Source of the DNA: an uncultured Nocardioides sp.
GTDB taxonomy: Bacteria > Actinomycetota > Actinomycetes > Propionibacteriales > Nocardioidaceae
Assembly (NCBI RefSeq): GCF_947488025.1
Contig: NZ_CANKYS010000010.1
Location: 100,301 to 164,300, forward strand
Length of the DNA stretch: 64,000 nt
Reading direction: 5' to 3'
In this document: positions 1 to 9,530 of the stretch, piece by piece
How positions within the stretch are numbered: the stretch's first letter is position 1
How the letters are laid out: each line of letters begins with the position of its first letter
Notes under the pieces: model-generated
The model's input: only the letters and a program-made list of their open reading frames with translations
The model's database searches: none
Told to the model about the DNA's origin: nothing
Translations under genes and position numbers: made by a program

Positions 1-622
1 GCGCCGAGCACGGCTCGTCCATCAGGATGACGTCGGGCCTGGTCGCGATCGTCCGGGCGATGCAGAGGCGCTGCTGCTGACCACCGGAGAGGCCGTACGC
101 CGACTGCTTGAGCTTGTCCTTGACCTCGTCCCACAGTGCCGCGCCGCGCAGGGCCTCCTCCACCAGGTCGTCCATGTTGTCGACCTTCATGCCGGTGACC
201 CGCGGGCCGTAGGCGATGTTGTCGTAGATCGACTTGGGGAACGGGTTGGGCTTCTGGAACACCATGCCGATGTGCGTGCGTACGGCGATGGGGTCGACGC
301 TCTTCTCGTAGACGTCCTGGCCGTGGTAGAGCACCTCGCCCTCGACGCGCGCGCTGGCCACGAGGTCGTTCATCCGGTTGAGGCACCGCAGCACGGTGGA
401 CTTGCCGCAGCCCGAGGGCCCGATCATGGCCGTGATCTCGTGCCGGCCGTAGGACAGGTTGACGTCGTGGACGGCGTGGAAGTCGCCGTAGAACACATTG
501 AGGTCGCGAGTCTCCATCACCGGGTTCACCGGTGACGCCGGCAGGCGCCGCTCGCCGCTCATGTGGACGTCACCGAGCGAACCCATCTGGGGGAACGTGT
601 CGGCGGAGGTGGCTGAAGCCAT
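1..622 (-). CDS. pstB: Phosphate ABC transporter ATP-binding protein PstB (3' end missing)
   Basis: ATPase of the high-affinity phosphate importer, acting at the inner face of the membrane with PstA/PstC. About 207 residues are visible: Walker [10 protein letters not shown] near residue 66, Q-loop region [12 protein letters not shown], signature LSGGQQQR near residue 178 and Walker B VILMDEP near residue 198. The switch-histidine part of the roughly 260-residue protein lies outside the window. The ATG at 622 is 14 bases after the pstA stop with AAGAGA upstream; an internal Met about 22 residues in is an alternative start, because the first 35 residues precede the conserved domain. Last visible gene of pstSCAB. 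Confidence 0.97.
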   Translation of the reverse strand, partial: MASATSADTFPQMGSLGDVHMSGERRLPASPVNPVMETRDLNVFYGDFHAVHDVNLSYGRHEITAMIGPSGCGKSTVLRCLNRMNDLVASARVEGEVLYHGQDVYEKSVDPIAVRTHIGMVFQKPNPFPKSIYDNIAYGPRVTGMKVDNMDDLVEEALRGAALWDEVKDKLKQSAYGLSGGQQQRLCIARTIATRPDVILMDEPCSA

Positions 623-636
623 GTCGTCAGTCTCTT

Positions 637-1539
637 TCACCAGGATCGCTGGAACTTGTTGCGGATGAAGATGGCCACCCCGTTCAGCAGGAGGATCATC
701 ACGAGCAGGACGATGATCCCGGCTGATGCGGCCTCTTGGAACGCCACCTGCGACTGGGTGCTCAGGCGGTAGATCTGGATGGGAAGGGCCGTCACGCGGC
801 TCAGGACTCCCTCGGGGTCGAAGCGCACGGCGCCGAGCCCCAGGAGCAGCAGAGGGGCGGCCTCACCGATGGCCCGTGAGAGCCCCAGGATGGTGCCGGT
901 CGCGATGCCCGGGATGGCGGACGGAAGCGTCTGGCGCCAGGTCGTCTGCCACTGCGTCGCACCCAGCGCCAGCGAGCCGTCGCGGATCTCCCGCGGGACC
1001 GCACGCAGGGCTTCGCGGGACGTGATGATGACGACCGGGAGGATGAGCAGCGCCAGCGCGATCGCACCACCGAGGACGATGTTCTTCTGCTGGAAGCCGA
1101 ACAGGGCCATGACCGCCACGGCCAGCAGCCCGTAGACGATGGAGGGCACAGCCGCGAGGTTCTGCAGGTTGACCTCGATGATCCGGTTGTACCAGCGCCT
1201 CGAGTTGCTGAACTCCTCGAGGTAGACGGCTGCTGCGATGCCCAGCGGGACCGCCATCACCGCCGTCGTGACCATCAACCACAACGATCCCAGGATGCCG
1301 GCGCGGAACCCCGTGCTCTCCGGGTTGAGGCTCGACTCGTAGGAGAAGAGCAGGTCCGAGTCGAACCGGACCGACCCCTTCAGCATCGTGTCGATGATCA
1401 GCACCACCAGGACCATCACACCGAAGAACAGGGAGAACCACAGAAGGCCGAGGAAGACCAGGGAGCCGACGTTGCGCTCCCTGCTCCTGCCCGCGGTGAG
1501 CCGGACGGTCTGGGCGGCAGCCGTTGCCGCTGTGCTCAT
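637..1539 (-). CDS. pstA: Phosphate ABC transporter permease PstA
   Basis: Membrane subunit of the phosphate importer, 300 residues, a usual length. The N-terminal 25 residues are cytoplasmic and basic, followed by about six hydrophobic segments. The ABC-permease EAA loop that contacts PstB is visible as [19 protein letters not shown] followed by [10 protein letters not shown]. The start ATG overlaps the pstC stop (ATGA), so translation is coupled to pstC; pstB follows after 14 bases. Expected to be phosphate-starvation regulated through the shared promoter upstream of pstS. Confidence 0.97.
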   Translation of the reverse strand: MSTAATAAAQTVRLTAGRSRERNVGSLVFLGLLWFSLFFGVMVLVVLIIDTMLKGSVRFDSDLLFSYESSLNPESTGFRAGILGSLWLMVTTAVMAVPLGIAAAVYLEEFSNSRRWYNRIIEVNLQNLAAVPSIVYGLLAVAVMALFGFQQKNIVLGGAIALALLILPVVIITSREALRAVPREIRDGSLALGATQWQTTWRQTLPSAIPGIATGTILGLSRAIGEAAPLLLLGLGAVRFDPEGVLSRVTALPIQIYRLSTQSQVAFQEAASAGIIVLLVMILLLNGVAIFIRNKFQRSW

Positions 1540-2471
1540 CAGTACTCCTGCCGATAGCGACGGACCAGCGTGATGCTGATCAGGTTGATGACCAAGGTGA
1601 TCACGAAGAGGAGGAGGCCGACGGCGAAGAGCATGTTGTACTCCACGGAGCCCACCGGGTTCTCGCCGCCCGCGGTCTGGGCGATGAAGCCGGTCATGGT
1701 CTGGGCGCCCTCCCGGATGTCGAGCGTCATGTTCTTCTGGGCGCCCGCGGCGAGGGCGACGATCATGGTCTCGCCGATCGCCCGGGACATGCCCAGGACG
1801 ATGGCCGCGGCAACGCCCGAGATCGCCGCGGGAAGCACGACCCTCAGCGTGGTCTGCATCCGGTTCGCCCCCATGGCGTAGGAACCCTGGCGCAGCGCCT
1901 GTGGTACGGCGGTGAGCGCGTCCTCGGCGAGCGACGCGATCGTCGGGATGATCATCACCCCCAGGATGAGCCCCGCCGACAGCAGGTTGGTGAAGTTGAC
2001 CTGCATGTTGAGCAGGTCCTGCAGCAACCGCGGAGTGACGAAGAACAGCGCGAAGAACCCGTAGACGACCGACGGGATGCCGGCGAGCAGCTCGACGGTG
2101 GGCTTGAGGACCTTCCGGGTTCGCTTGCTGGCGTACTCAGACAGGTACATGGCGGCGCCGAGCCCGATGGGCACGGCGACCAGCAGCGCGATCAGCGTGA
2201 CCGTGAGCGTGCCCGTCACCAGCGGAATGACTGCGAAGCGACCCTCGGTGGCGAAGAACTCGGACACCGAGACCTGCCGGAAGAACTCGATCACCGGCTC
2301 CACGAGCGCCACCAGGATGGCGATCGTGATGACCACCGACAGCCCGGCCGACGCGATCAGGCCCGCGACGATGACTCGCTCGGCCGGCCGGGACCGGCCC
2401 TTCAGGTTGGGCACGCCCCGCGGGCCCGTCCCAGAGGACGGGCCCGCGGTGGTGCCATCAATGGTGCTCAT
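1539..2471 (-). CDS. pstC: Phosphate ABC transporter permease PstC
   Basis: Second membrane subunit of the phosphate importer, 310 residues. A polar N-terminus of about 35 residues precedes the first membrane helix. The EAA loop reads GANRMQTTLRVVLPAAISG with LGMSRAIGET behind it, typical of PstC/PstA permeases. It starts 19 bases after pstS and its stop overlaps the pstA start by one base of the TGA/ATG junction, giving the canonical order pstS-C-A-B. Confidence 0.97.
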   Translation of the reverse strand: MSTIDGTTAGPSSGTGPRGVPNLKGRSRPAERVIVAGLIASAGLSVVITIAILVALVEPVIEFFRQVSVSEFFATEGRFAVIPLVTGTLTVTLIALLVAVPIGLGAAMYLSEYASKRTRKVLKPTVELLAGIPSVVYGFFALFFVTPRLLQDLLNMQVNFTNLLSAGLILGVMIIPTIASLAEDALTAVPQALRQGSYAMGANRMQTTLRVVLPAAISGVAAAIVLGMSRAIGETMIVALAAGAQKNMTLDIREGAQTMTGFIAQTAGGENPVGSVEYNMLFAVGLLLFVITLVINLISITLVRRYRQEY

Positions 2472-2490
2472 GCGGAGAAGTCTCGACCCT

Positions 2491-3459
2491 TCAGCCTTCG
2501 AGCTCGGCCAGGGCCGACTTGGTCTCCTCGTACGATGCGTCGTCGAGGGCGATGAACTGCGCGCCCTCGGCGATGGTCGCGAGGTTCTCGATGTAGAAGT
2601 CGACGTAGGCCTTCACGGCCTCGTTGTCGGCCAGGCTCGCGTTGTTGACGTAGATGAAGAGCGGACGGGCAAGAGGCGTGTACTCGCCGGCGCGGGCGGT
2701 GTCGGCCGACGGCTCGACGCAGCCGTTGCCGTCGTCGATCGCGAGCGCCTTGAGGCTGTCCTGGTTCTCCTCGTAGTAGGAGAAGCCGAAGTAGCCGGTC
2801 GCACCCTCGGTGCCGGCGACACCCTGCACGAGGACGTTGTCGTTCTCGGAGGCCTCGTAGTCGTCACGCGTCGCCTCGGACTCGTCGCCGATCACGTCGT
2901 TGGCCATGTAGTCGTAGGTGCCGGAGTCCGTGCCAGGACCGAACAGCGCGATCTCCTGGTCAGGGAAGGACGGGTCGAGGTCCTGCCAGTTGGTGACCTC
3001 GGAACCGGGGCCCCACAGCTCGACGACCTGCTCGGTGGTCAGGCAGTCCACCGCAAGGTCGGGGTGCACCACGAGGGTGAGCGCGTCGGTCGCCACCTGC
3101 AGCTCGGTGTACTCGACACCGTTCTCCTCGCAGATCGCGACCTCGTCCTCCTCGATCGGTCGCGACGCGTTGGAGATGTCGGTCTCGCCGGCGCAGAACT
3201 TCTCGAAGCCGCCGCCCGTGCCGGACTCACCGACACTGACCTGGACGTCGGGGTTCTCCTCGCTGAGCAGCTCTGCAGCCGCGTTGCTCATGGGAAAGAC
3301 AGTGGACGAGCCGTCGACCGCGACCGAGCCGCTGGCGCTCGAGGACTCGCCGCCCTCCGACGAGGTGCTACCGGCGTCCGCGCCGCCACAGGCAGCAAGG
3401 GTGAGGGCCAGGACGGCCGCACCGGACCCGATGGCCCAGCGGTGAGAAGTGCGCTTCAC
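2491..3459 (-). CDS. pstS: Phosphate-binding lipoprotein PstS
   Basis: Extracytoplasmic phosphate receptor of the Pst system, 322 residues. I chose GTG at 3459 because AGGAG lies 7 bases upstream and it gives a clean lipoprotein signal peptide: basic VKRTSHR, hydrophobic core, lipobox LAAC. A longer reading from 3528 has no ribosome site and adds 23 non-signal residues. The phosphate-binding loop GSSTVFP and the segment GESGTGGGF followed by DISNASRP are those of PstS. A serine/glycine-rich linker follows the lipidated Cys. First gene of the operon, with a PHO-box-like repeat about 80 bases upstream. Confidence 0.97.
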   Translation of the reverse strand: MKRTSHRWAIGSGAAVLALTLAACGGADAGSTSSEGGESSSASGSVAVDGSSTVFPMSNAAAELLSEENPDVQVSVGESGTGGGFEKFCAGETDISNASRPIEEDEVAICEENGVEYTELQVATDALTLVVHPDLAVDCLTTEQVVELWGPGSEVTNWQDLDPSFPDQEIALFGPGTDSGTYDYMANDVIGDESEATRDDYEASENDNVLVQGVAGTEGATGYFGFSYYEENQDSLKALAIDDGNGCVEPSADTARAGEYTPLARPLFIYVNNASLADNEAVKAYVDFYIENLATIAEGAQFIALDDASYEETKSALAELEG

Positions 3460-3535
3460 TTCGTTACTCCTGATGGATTTCGTGTGTGCTGACGATGAGG
3501 AACGTAGGCACCTCAGGAGAACGACCACGTCGCCG

Positions 3536-3557
3536 TCGGTGAACGGGCGGTGAACTC
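3536..3557 (-). promoter_or_regulatory. PHO box (PhoP-binding direct repeats) upstream of pstS
   Basis: On the minus strand two copies of GTTCACCG lie at 3548-3555 and 3537-3544, exactly 11 bases apart. Actinobacterial PhoP binds 11-base direct repeats with the core GTTCACC, so spacing and core both fit. The site is about 78 bases upstream of the pstS start, where an activator would sit. A third repeat downstream is too weak to claim. Confidence 0.75.
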
Positions 3558-3656
3558 GGCCGGACCGGTTGGCATCACCCGTTCGGGCGTATGACGACGA
3601 TCACATGAACTCCGCCGGGCGGTCTTGACGGGCGGTGGCGGGGAGGAATACAAGCC

Positions 3657-4523
3657 TCAGGGCGCGAGGAGCTCCGTCGCCACGACCTTGCCCTTGCGGT
3701 GGTGCACCACCAGCATCGCCCCGGGCTCGAGCGCGACGTCCGGCACCTGCAGGGCGTCGAGCACGGTCGGCAGCACGGGCCGGTGGGTGCACAGGACGGC
3801 GCCACCGCTGTCGAGGTCGCCGACGAGGAGGTCGTCGACGAGGTCCACGACGCCCTCCAGCGTGGCGCCCTCCTCGCTCAGCTCGTCGTGGAGCTCCAGC
3901 GGCCAGCCGGTCACGTCGGCGTACGGCGCCACCGTCTGCACGCAGCGGGCGCTGGAGGAGGTGTGGACGGCCATCACGTCGAAGGCCGCCAGGAGCGGCA
4001 CCAGCCGCTGCGACTGCGTCTCGCCGAGCCGGATGAGGGGCCGCAGCCGGTCGTCCTTGCGCCACGCACTCCGGGAGCGCGCCTTCGCGTGGCGGAGCAC
4101 CACGAGCGTGCGGGTACGACGTCGCAGCGGGCGCGCCTCGGCCAGGGTGTCGCGGTCGTAGGGGTAGGTCAGGCGCTGCTCCGCGTCCTGCCACGGCACC
4201 CACTCGACGGCGTCGATCTCGGCGTTGGGGCGGTAGCCGGAGACGTCGTCGCTGCCCACGACCCGGGCGGTCCAGTAGTCGACGGACTTCCAGCGGCCGT
4301 TGGACATCCGGTAGCGCTGCTGCGCCAGGGCCGGCCCGAGGCGTACGTCGAGCCCGGTCTCCTCGGCCACCTCGCGCACCGCCGCGGTCACGACGTGCTC
4401 CCCCGGGTCGAGCTTGCCCTTGGGGAAGGACCAGTCGTCGTACTTGGGGCGGTGCACCAGGAGCACCTCGCCGCCCTTGCGGGTCACCACGGCACCGGCA
4501 GCGCGCACGTCGCGGGGCTCCAT
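3657..4523 (-). CDS. MutT1-like Nudix hydrolase fused to SixA-type histidine phosphatase
   Basis: Two-domain protein of 288 residues. The N-terminal Nudix domain (about residues 5-140) has a complete Nudix box, GKLDPGEH through REVAEETGL. The C-terminal domain (about 150-288) opens with VVLRHAKA, the RHG-type motif of SixA/phosphoglycerate mutase-like phosphatases. The same fusion is mycobacterial MutT1, which cleans 8-oxo-dGTP and diadenosine polyphosphates; that role is inferred by architecture. Start ATG at 4523 gives MEPRDVRAAG just before the domain; a longer in-frame extension upstream is unrelated sequence. Divergent from the gene at 4564, separated by only 40 bases. Confidence 0.85.
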   Translation of the reverse strand: MEPRDVRAAGAVVTRKGGEVLLVHRPKYDDWSFPKGKLDPGEHVVTAAVREVAEETGLDVRLGPALAQQRYRMSNGRWKSVDYWTARVVGSDDVSGYRPNAEIDAVEWVPWQDAEQRLTYPYDRDTLAEARPLRRRTRTLVVLRHAKARSRSAWRKDDRLRPLIRLGETQSQRLVPLLAAFDVMAVHTSSSARCVQTVAPYADVTGWPLELHDELSEEGATLEGVVDLVDDLLVGDLDSGGAVLCTHRPVLPTVLDALQVPDVALEPGAMLVVHHRKGKVVATELLAP

Positions 4524-4563
4524 GGAAGTAGTCTCACACCCACCCGACCCCGCGAGGAGCCCT

Positions 4564-5610
4564 GTGCCACATCGTGTCGTGCCGCGCGCGGCGCTGGCCG
4601 TCGTGGTGGCCCTCGCGCTGGCGGCCGCCGGGTTCGTCGCCTGGCGCGCGCTGGCGCCCGCGACCCCCCTGGCGCGGGCGATGGAGCTGGCTCCCGACGA
4701 CGCGACGCGCTTCTCGTGGACGGACTGGGAGGGCGTACGCCGTGAGCTGGGCGCCGACGTCGACGCCGGCTCCTCGGCCGGGCAGGTCGACGCCTTCCTG
4801 TCCGACGCCTTCGCCGCCGACCTTTCCTCGATGTCGGCGCTCGGCACGTCGGCCGGGGTGATGCAGGACCAGCTGGGCTTCTCCCCCGCCACCGTCTCGT
4901 GGGAGCTGTTCGCCCAGTCCGGCTCGGGCGCGGTCGAGGTGCTGGGTGTCGACGGCGTGGACCTGGACGCGGTGGCCGACCGCCTGGCCGACCTGGGCTG
5001 GGCCGAGCCCGAGGAGGCCGACGGCGTGTGGGTCGGCGGCCCCGACGTGCTGGCCGGGACGGGCGCGATGCTGACCCCGGAGCTGCAGCACGTCGCGCTG
5101 CTCGCCGACGAGGGCCTCGTGCTGACCTCCGACCAGGCGCCCTACCTCGAGGCGGTGCTGGAGGGCGACGACGGGCCGGAGGACCTGGCCGAGCTGGCCG
5201 GGTCGCTGGACGAGCCCCTGACCGCGGCGGTGTACGACGGCGCGTACGCCTGTGAGCACCTCGCGATGTCGCAGGCCGACGACGACGCGCAGGCCGAGGC
5301 CGACCAGCTCGTGGAGGCGGCGGGCGACGTCCATCCGCTGACCGGCTTCGCGATGGGCGTGCTGCCGGGAGGCGCCGTACGCGCCGTGATGCAGGTCGAG
5401 GACGCCGACGACGCGCCCGGCGACGCGGAGGCCCGCGCCCGGCTCGCGGCGGGACCCGCGCCCGGGCAGGGCGGGGAGTTCGCCGACCGGTTCTCGGTCG
5501 AGCGGGCCGGCTCGGAGGGCCGGGAGGTGGTGCTGGACCTGCGTCCGAGCCCGGGCACGTACGTGCTGTCGGACCTCACGAGCGGCCCGGTGCTGTTCGC
5601 CACCTGCTGA
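4564..5610 (+). CDS. Membrane-anchored extracytoplasmic protein of unknown function
   Basis: 348 residues from GTG 4564, chosen because GAGGAG sits 4 bases upstream; the in-frame region before it overlaps the divergent mutT1-like gene. A single hydrophobic segment (about residues 8-28, AALAVVVALALAAAGFVAW) anchors the protein; the rest is acidic, alanine-rich and predicted outside the membrane. No catalytic motif is recognised. The repeated pattern of short domains ending in GVWVGGPDVLAG and the overall look resemble DUF3352-like or similar exported proteins, but I do not assign a family. Confidence 0.75.
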   Translation: MPHRVVPRAALAVVVALALAAAGFVAWRALAPATPLARAMELAPDDATRFSWTDWEGVRRELGADVDAGSSAGQVDAFLSDAFAADLSSMSALGTSAGVMQDQLGFSPATVSWELFAQSGSGAVEVLGVDGVDLDAVADRLADLGWAEPEEADGVWVGGPDVLAGTGAMLTPELQHVALLADEGLVLTSDQAPYLEAVLEGDDGPEDLAELAGSLDEPLTAAVYDGAYACEHLAMSQADDDAQAEADQLVEAAGDVHPLTGFAMGVLPGGAVRAVMQVEDADDAPGDAEARARLAAGPAPGQGGEFADRFSVERAGSEGREVVLDLRPSPGTYVLSDLTSGPVLFATC

Positions 5611-5620
5611 GCGGCGGCCG

Positions 5621-5782
5621 TCAGTCCTGCGGCTTGCGGGGCGTGACTCCGAGGATGCGGTCGATCTCCTCCTGGGAGAGGTGCTCCTCGGACTCGCTCG
5701 CAGCGATGATCAGCGTGGTGGTCAGCTCGACCTCGCCGAGGAGGTCGCCGTCCTCGAGGGTCACGTCGAACTGGTCGTGCAT
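5621..5782 (-). CDS. Small acidic protein, function unknown
   Basis: 53 residues, starting MHDQFDVTLEDGDLLGEVEL and ending GVTPRKPQD. The start is set by a near-perfect ribosome site (AGGAGGGTGACG immediately upstream of ATG 5782); a longer reading to 5821 would place this site inside the gene. The middle reads as a strand-rich segment followed by a helix containing SEEHLSQEEIDRILG. Not recognised beyond being a plausible conserved actinobacterial small protein. It converges on the gene ending at 5610 and lies downstream of the csp terminator. Confidence 0.6.
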   Translation of the reverse strand: MHDQFDVTLEDGDLLGEVELTTTLIIAASESEEHLSQEEIDRILGVTPRKPQD

Positions 5783-5904
5783 CGTCACCCTCCTGACGTC
5801 TGTGGTGGTCGTGCGGGCCATTCGACCCTAGGTCTTCGCTCCAAGTCTGACGGATGCGTGTGCGCCGCGACATGACCCGAACGTGTCAAGTGTGCCCCGA
5901 AATC

Positions 5905-5944
5905 GAGTCTGGCCCCACCCCACTGAGGGGGAGGAGCCAGACTC
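5905..5944 (-). terminator. Intrinsic terminator downstream of the cold-shock gene
   Basis: GAGTCTGGC (5905-5913) pairs with GCCAGACTC (5936-5944), nine base pairs extended by imperfect GC pairing. Read on the minus strand, the stem is followed by GATTTC, a weak T tract. It lies about 35 bases after the csp stop. Confidence 0.65.
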
Positions 5945-5979
5945 TTGATCAGATCTGGAACAGATCCGGCGTCAGCCGA

Positions 5980-6183
5980 TCAGACCGGACGGACGTTCTC
6001 CGCCTGCGGGCCCTTGGGGCCCTGCGTGACGTCGAACTCGACCTTCTGGTTCTCGTCCAGCGACTTGTAGCCGTTGGTCTGGATGGCCGAGTAGTGCACG
6101 AAGACGTCGTCGCCGCCGTCCTCCTGCGCAATGAAGCCGAAACCCTTCTCGGCGTTGAACCACTTAACGGTGCCCTGAGCCAT
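5980..6183 (-). CDS. Cold-shock protein, CspA family
   Basis: 67-residue single-domain nucleic-acid chaperone. It has both RNP motifs, KGFGFI and DVFVHYSAI, and starts [17 protein letters not shown], the standard family N-terminus and length. ATG at 6183 is preceded by GAGGAG with a 9-base spacer. The gene is followed by a hairpin terminator and preceded by about 170 bases of leader/promoter region that is noticeably more AT-rich than the surrounding sequence. Confidence 0.95.
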   Translation of the reverse strand: MAQGTVKWFNAEKGFGFIAQEDGGDDVFVHYSAIQTNGYKSLDENQKVEFDVTQGPKGPQAENVRPV

Positions 6184-6348
6184 GATGCTCGTTACTCCTC
6201 TGTAGGGGCGGGAGTCGCCACTTCGACGACCCGCACCAGATGCGGTGACACGCCGCTTGAGACTCACGAGCTGGCAGGGCCCGAAGAACAAACGCCGTTG
6301 GATCACAAACTCCGCGGGCGTCTACCTGCTGGAACTTGCACCTGTTGC

Positions 6349-6510
6349 ATGACAAACACTACCAACAAATCGCGCCGCGTCACTGGTCGTGCACCACGTG
6401 CTGGTGAACAACCGTCGAACGCGGCTGAGCTGATGTCAGCTCACATCGACCACAGCCTCGCCGCCAGCATGCTCGCGGCGGACGCCGACGCTGCTGCGGC
6501 TGCCGGCTGA
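6349..6510 (+). CDS. Candidate small ORF between csp and tRNA-Lys
   Basis: The 368-base interval between the csp start and the tRNA holds one open frame with a plausible start, ATG 6349, encoding 53 residues beginning MTNTTNKSRRVTGRAPRAG and ending in an alanine-rich tail. Codon choice shifts from A-rich in the first eight codons to typical GC-rich use afterwards, as seen at real starts. Against it: no ribosome site, no clear -10 box at the leaderless distance, and no family that I recognise. Treat as a candidate only. Confidence 0.35.
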   Translation: MTNTTNKSRRVTGRAPRAGEQPSNAAELMSAHIDHSLAASMLAADADAAAAAG

Positions 6511-6551
6511 CGGGTCTGGAATGATCGCCGGAGCCGCGGCCAGTCCCGCGC

Positions 6552-6627
6552 GGGCCTCTAGCTCAATTGGTAGAGCAGCGGACTTTTAATCCGTTGGTTC
6601 AGGGTTCGAGCCCCTGGAGGCCTACCA
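6552..6627 (+). tRNA. tRNA-Lys (anticodon TTT)
   Basis: A 76-base cloverleaf: acceptor GGGCCTC/GAGGCCT, D arm GCTC..GAGC, anticodon loop CTTTTAA (anticodon TTT), T loop TTCGAGC and encoded CCA at 6625-6627. Confidence 0.97.
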
Positions 6628-6719
6628 GTCGTCCGAGATCACAGCAGCGCGAGCTGGGCAGGTTTGCCCGGTCCGGGGAGAATGATCGCTCACGCCCGCC
6701 CCAGCACGACCGGAGTCAC

Positions 6720-7781
6720 ATGTCCGCGCCCTCTGCCGCCGTCCTCGACGCACCGTCCCGGAGCGAGCACCTGCAGCGGCGCCCCTACACGTTCCTGGTG
6801 GCCAACGCCGCCCTCATCGGCGCGGTCACGTTCGTCGCCAGCTGGATGCTCGACCGGCCGGTCGCCGACCCCGAGGGCAGCTTCCTCGGCCCGTCGTGGG
6901 TGCGCCTCCCGGTGCTGTGCGCGACGGCGATCGTCCTGGACCTGGTCCCGCGCGCCCTGTGGCAGGGACGGTTCGACCCGGGCCGCACCGTCGCCGCGGC
7001 GCGGCACCGGCTGCGTACGCACTGGACGCGCGCTCGCCTGCAGCTCGTGGTCATCGGCATCTCCGGCTTCTACGTCGTCTACGTCGCCTACCGCAACCTG
7101 AAGTCGCTGCTGCCGCTGGTGCGCGAGGTGAAGTACGACAGCGAGCTGCGGGTGCTGGACCGCCTCCTGCTGCTCGGCCGCGATCCCGCGACCCTGACGC
7201 AGGACATCTTCGGCACCGGCCTGTCGGCGCACGTGCTCTCCGCTGTCTACCTCGCCTACATCCCGCTCGTCGCGATCCTCGTCACCGTCTGGCTGGTGTG
7301 GTCGCGCAACATCGGCCACGGCTGGTGGTTCGTCACCGCGCAGGGGATCGCGTGGACGCTCGGCACCGTGTCCTACTACCTGCTGCCGACGCTCGGCCCC
7401 GGGATCATGTACCCCTGGCTGGCCAGCGACCTGACGCCCAACGGCACGTCCGACCTGATGGACTCCCTGGTCTACTCCCGCCACGGGTTCCTGTGGGGCG
7501 AGGGCGACTACCAGGGCGTCGCCGGGTTCGCGAGCCTGCACACCGCCATCGCCCTGCTGTGGGCGCTGATGGCCCAGGCCACCGTGCGCAGCCGGGCGAT
7601 CCGCACCGTCTTCTGGGTCAACTTCGCCCTGACGGTCGTGGCGACCCTCTACTTCGGGTGGCACTACCTCGCCGACGACCTCGCCGGGGCCGCCATTGCG
7701 ATCATCGCCTTCCGCGTCGCGGGGCGCGTGACGGGGCACGACCTCCGTCGCAGGGCGCCAGACCAGCCGGTCCCGAGCTGA
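6720..7781 (+). CDS. PAP2-family integral membrane phosphatase
   Basis: 353 residues from ATG 6720 (GGAG four bases upstream). Several membrane segments are visible. The C-terminal third carries the PAP2 signature: GFASLHTA with the first catalytic His and YFGWHYLADD with the second His and Asp. Family members hydrolyse or transfer lipid phosphate groups such as phosphatidate or inositol phosphoceramide; the substrate here is not evident. It lies just downstream of tRNA-Lys and converges on ndh with a 37-base gap. Confidence 0.88.
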   Translation: MSAPSAAVLDAPSRSEHLQRRPYTFLVANAALIGAVTFVASWMLDRPVADPEGSFLGPSWVRLPVLCATAIVLDLVPRALWQGRFDPGRTVAAARHRLRTHWTRARLQLVVIGISGFYVVYVAYRNLKSLLPLVREVKYDSELRVLDRLLLLGRDPATLTQDIFGTGLSAHVLSAVYLAYIPLVAILVTVWLVWSRNIGHGWWFVTAQGIAWTLGTVSYYLLPTLGPGIMYPWLASDLTPNGTSDLMDSLVYSRHGFLWGEGDYQGVAGFASLHTAIALLWALMAQATVRSRAIRTVFWVNFALTVVATLYFGWHYLADDLAGAAIAIIAFRVAGRVTGHDLRRRAPDQPVPS

Positions 7782-7818
7782 CCCGGACGTTGCACCCGGA
7801 CGGCGTACGCCGCTGGGC

Positions 7819-9306
7819 TCAGGCGCCGCCGACCCGGTCGGCGGGCACGCCGCGCACGCCGGAGTCGGTGAGCTCGGCCTCGTGGGCCGCGGCCGCCTCG
7901 AGCTCCTGGCGCCGGGTCTCCTCCATCATCGCGCGGGTGGCGTCGTAGATCCCCGGGTCGGAGACCAGGTCGGCCGCGCCGCGGCGCAGCCGGGCGAGCG
8001 CCGCACGGGCGAAGATCTGCTGCTCGGTGGTGGTGCGCTCCGAGCGGTTGTTGCTGATGAAGGTGATCGCCCAGCGCATCAGCGCGGAGACCTGGTTCTT
8101 GAAGCCGGTGAGGTAGACGAGGTGGACGCCCAGCCACATCAGCCACGCCACGATGCCGGTCAGCCGGAGCTTGCCGACCATCGCGACCGCGCGGAAGCGG
8201 CTGATGATCGCCATCGAGCCCTTGTCGAAGTACTTGAACGGCGGCTGCGGCGCCTTGCCCTCGAGCCGGTTGTCGATCTCCTTGGCGGCGTACTTCGCGC
8301 CCTGGATCGCGACCTGCGCGACGCCGGGGAGGTTGTCGAGGGCGATCATGTCGCCGACGACGAACACCTCGGGGTGCCCGGGGAGGGTGAGGTCGGGGTT
8401 GACCGCGATGCGGCCGGCGCGGTCGAGCGGGGCGCCCGTCTGCTCCGACAGCGTCTTGCCGAGCGGGTTGGCCTGCACGCCGGCGGCCCAGATCTTGGCG
8501 ACGGAGTTGATCCGCTCGGTGTGGCCGTCCTTGAACTTCACGTCGAGGCCGCGCTCGTCGACGTCGGTGACCATCGCGCCGAGCATGACCTCGACGCCGA
8601 GCTTCTCCAGCTCGCCCTTGGCCTTCTCGCCGAGCTTGCTGCCGAAGGGCGGCAGCACCTGGCCGGCGGCGTCGATGAGCACGATGCGGGCGGTGCGGGT
8701 GTTGATCGCGCGGAAGTCCTTGCGGAGCGTGCGGTGCGCGAGCTCGGCGATCTGGCCGGCCATCTCCACGCCGGTCGGGCCGGCGCCGACGACGACGAAG
8801 GTGAGGAGGTGGTCGACGTCGTCGCCGCGGGTGGCACCGAGCTCGGCCATCTCGAAGGCGCCGAAGATGCGGCCGCGCAGCTCGAGGGCGTCGTCGATGC
8901 TCTTCATGCCGGGGGCGAACTCGGCGAAGTGGTCGTTGCCGAAGTAGGACTGGCCGGCGCCCGCGGCGACCAGCAGGGAGTCGTACGACGTCACGGTGTC
9001 ACGGCCCAGCACCTGCGAGGTGACCGTCTTGGCGGTGAGGTCGATGCCGGTGACCTCGCCGAGGATGACCGTCGCGTTGTCCTGGCTGCTCAGCACCTCG
9101 CGGGTGGGCGGGGCGATCTCGCCCTCGGACAGGATGCCGGTCGCCACCTGGTAGAGCAGCGGCTGGAAGAGGTGGTGGGTGGTCTTGGCGATGACGGTGA
9201 CGTCGACGTCGGACCTCCGCAGTGCCTTCGTGCCGAAGAGGCCGCCGAAGCCGGAACCGATCACCACGACCTTGTGACGGGATGACTGCGTCGTGGTCGA
9301 GGTCAT
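7819..9306 (-). CDS. ndh: Type II NADH dehydrogenase (NADH:quinone oxidoreductase)
   Basis: 495-residue flavoprotein that passes electrons from NADH to the quinone pool without pumping protons. The FAD-binding motif VVIGSGFGGLFG is near residue 15, the NADH-binding motif VVVGAGPTGVEMAG near residue 172, and the family segment VFVVGDMIAL near 315. The C-terminal hydrophobic part (VAWLMWLGVHLVYLTGF) is the membrane-binding region of Ndh-2 enzymes. ATG 9306 has AGGAG five bases upstream. The last 50 residues are charged and variable. Confidence 0.93.
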   Translation of the reverse strand: MTSTTTQSSRHKVVVIGSGFGGLFGTKALRRSDVDVTVIAKTTHHLFQPLLYQVATGILSEGEIAPPTREVLSSQDNATVILGEVTGIDLTAKTVTSQVLGRDTVTSYDSLLVAAGAGQSYFGNDHFAEFAPGMKSIDDALELRGRIFGAFEMAELGATRGDDVDHLLTFVVVGAGPTGVEMAGQIAELAHRTLRKDFRAINTRTARIVLIDAAGQVLPPFGSKLGEKAKGELEKLGVEVMLGAMVTDVDERGLDVKFKDGHTERINSVAKIWAAGVQANPLGKTLSEQTGAPLDRAGRIAVNPDLTLPGHPEVFVVGDMIALDNLPGVAQVAIQGAKYAAKEIDNRLEGKAPQPPFKYFDKGSMAIISRFRAVAMVGKLRLTGIVAWLMWLGVHLVYLTGFKNQVSALMRWAITFISNNRSERTTTEQQIFARAALARLRRGAADLVSDPGIYDATRAMMEETRRQELEAAAAHEAELTDSGVRGVPADRVGGA

Positions 9307-9449
9307 GGATGCTCCTGGGGTCGAAGGTGCGTCGTGCCGTCCACTGGGAGCTCCATTCTCCTCCTGGGGCGTGCACCGGGCGAAACGCCGGGCGCGTCTG
9401 CTTGCTCACACCACTACCCCGACGGATAAGAAACTATGGTGGCCGTCGA

Positions 9450-9475
9450 GGTTTGAACCACCCGCTGGTGGGCAA
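9450..9475 (+). promoter_or_regulatory. Possible SigF/SigB-type promoter
   Basis: GGTTT at 9450-9454 and GGGCAA at 9470-9475 are separated by 15 bases, close to the alternative sigma pattern GGTTT-N15..17-GGGTA. It lies about 55 bases before the RsbW-like gene, so control by the sigma factor this class of protein regulates is plausible. Only sequence similarity supports it. Confidence 0.35.
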
Positions 9476-9530
9476 TGATCGCTCCACTGGACTGCCTGCC
9501 CCCCTCGCACACCCCTTGAAAAGAGTCCCA

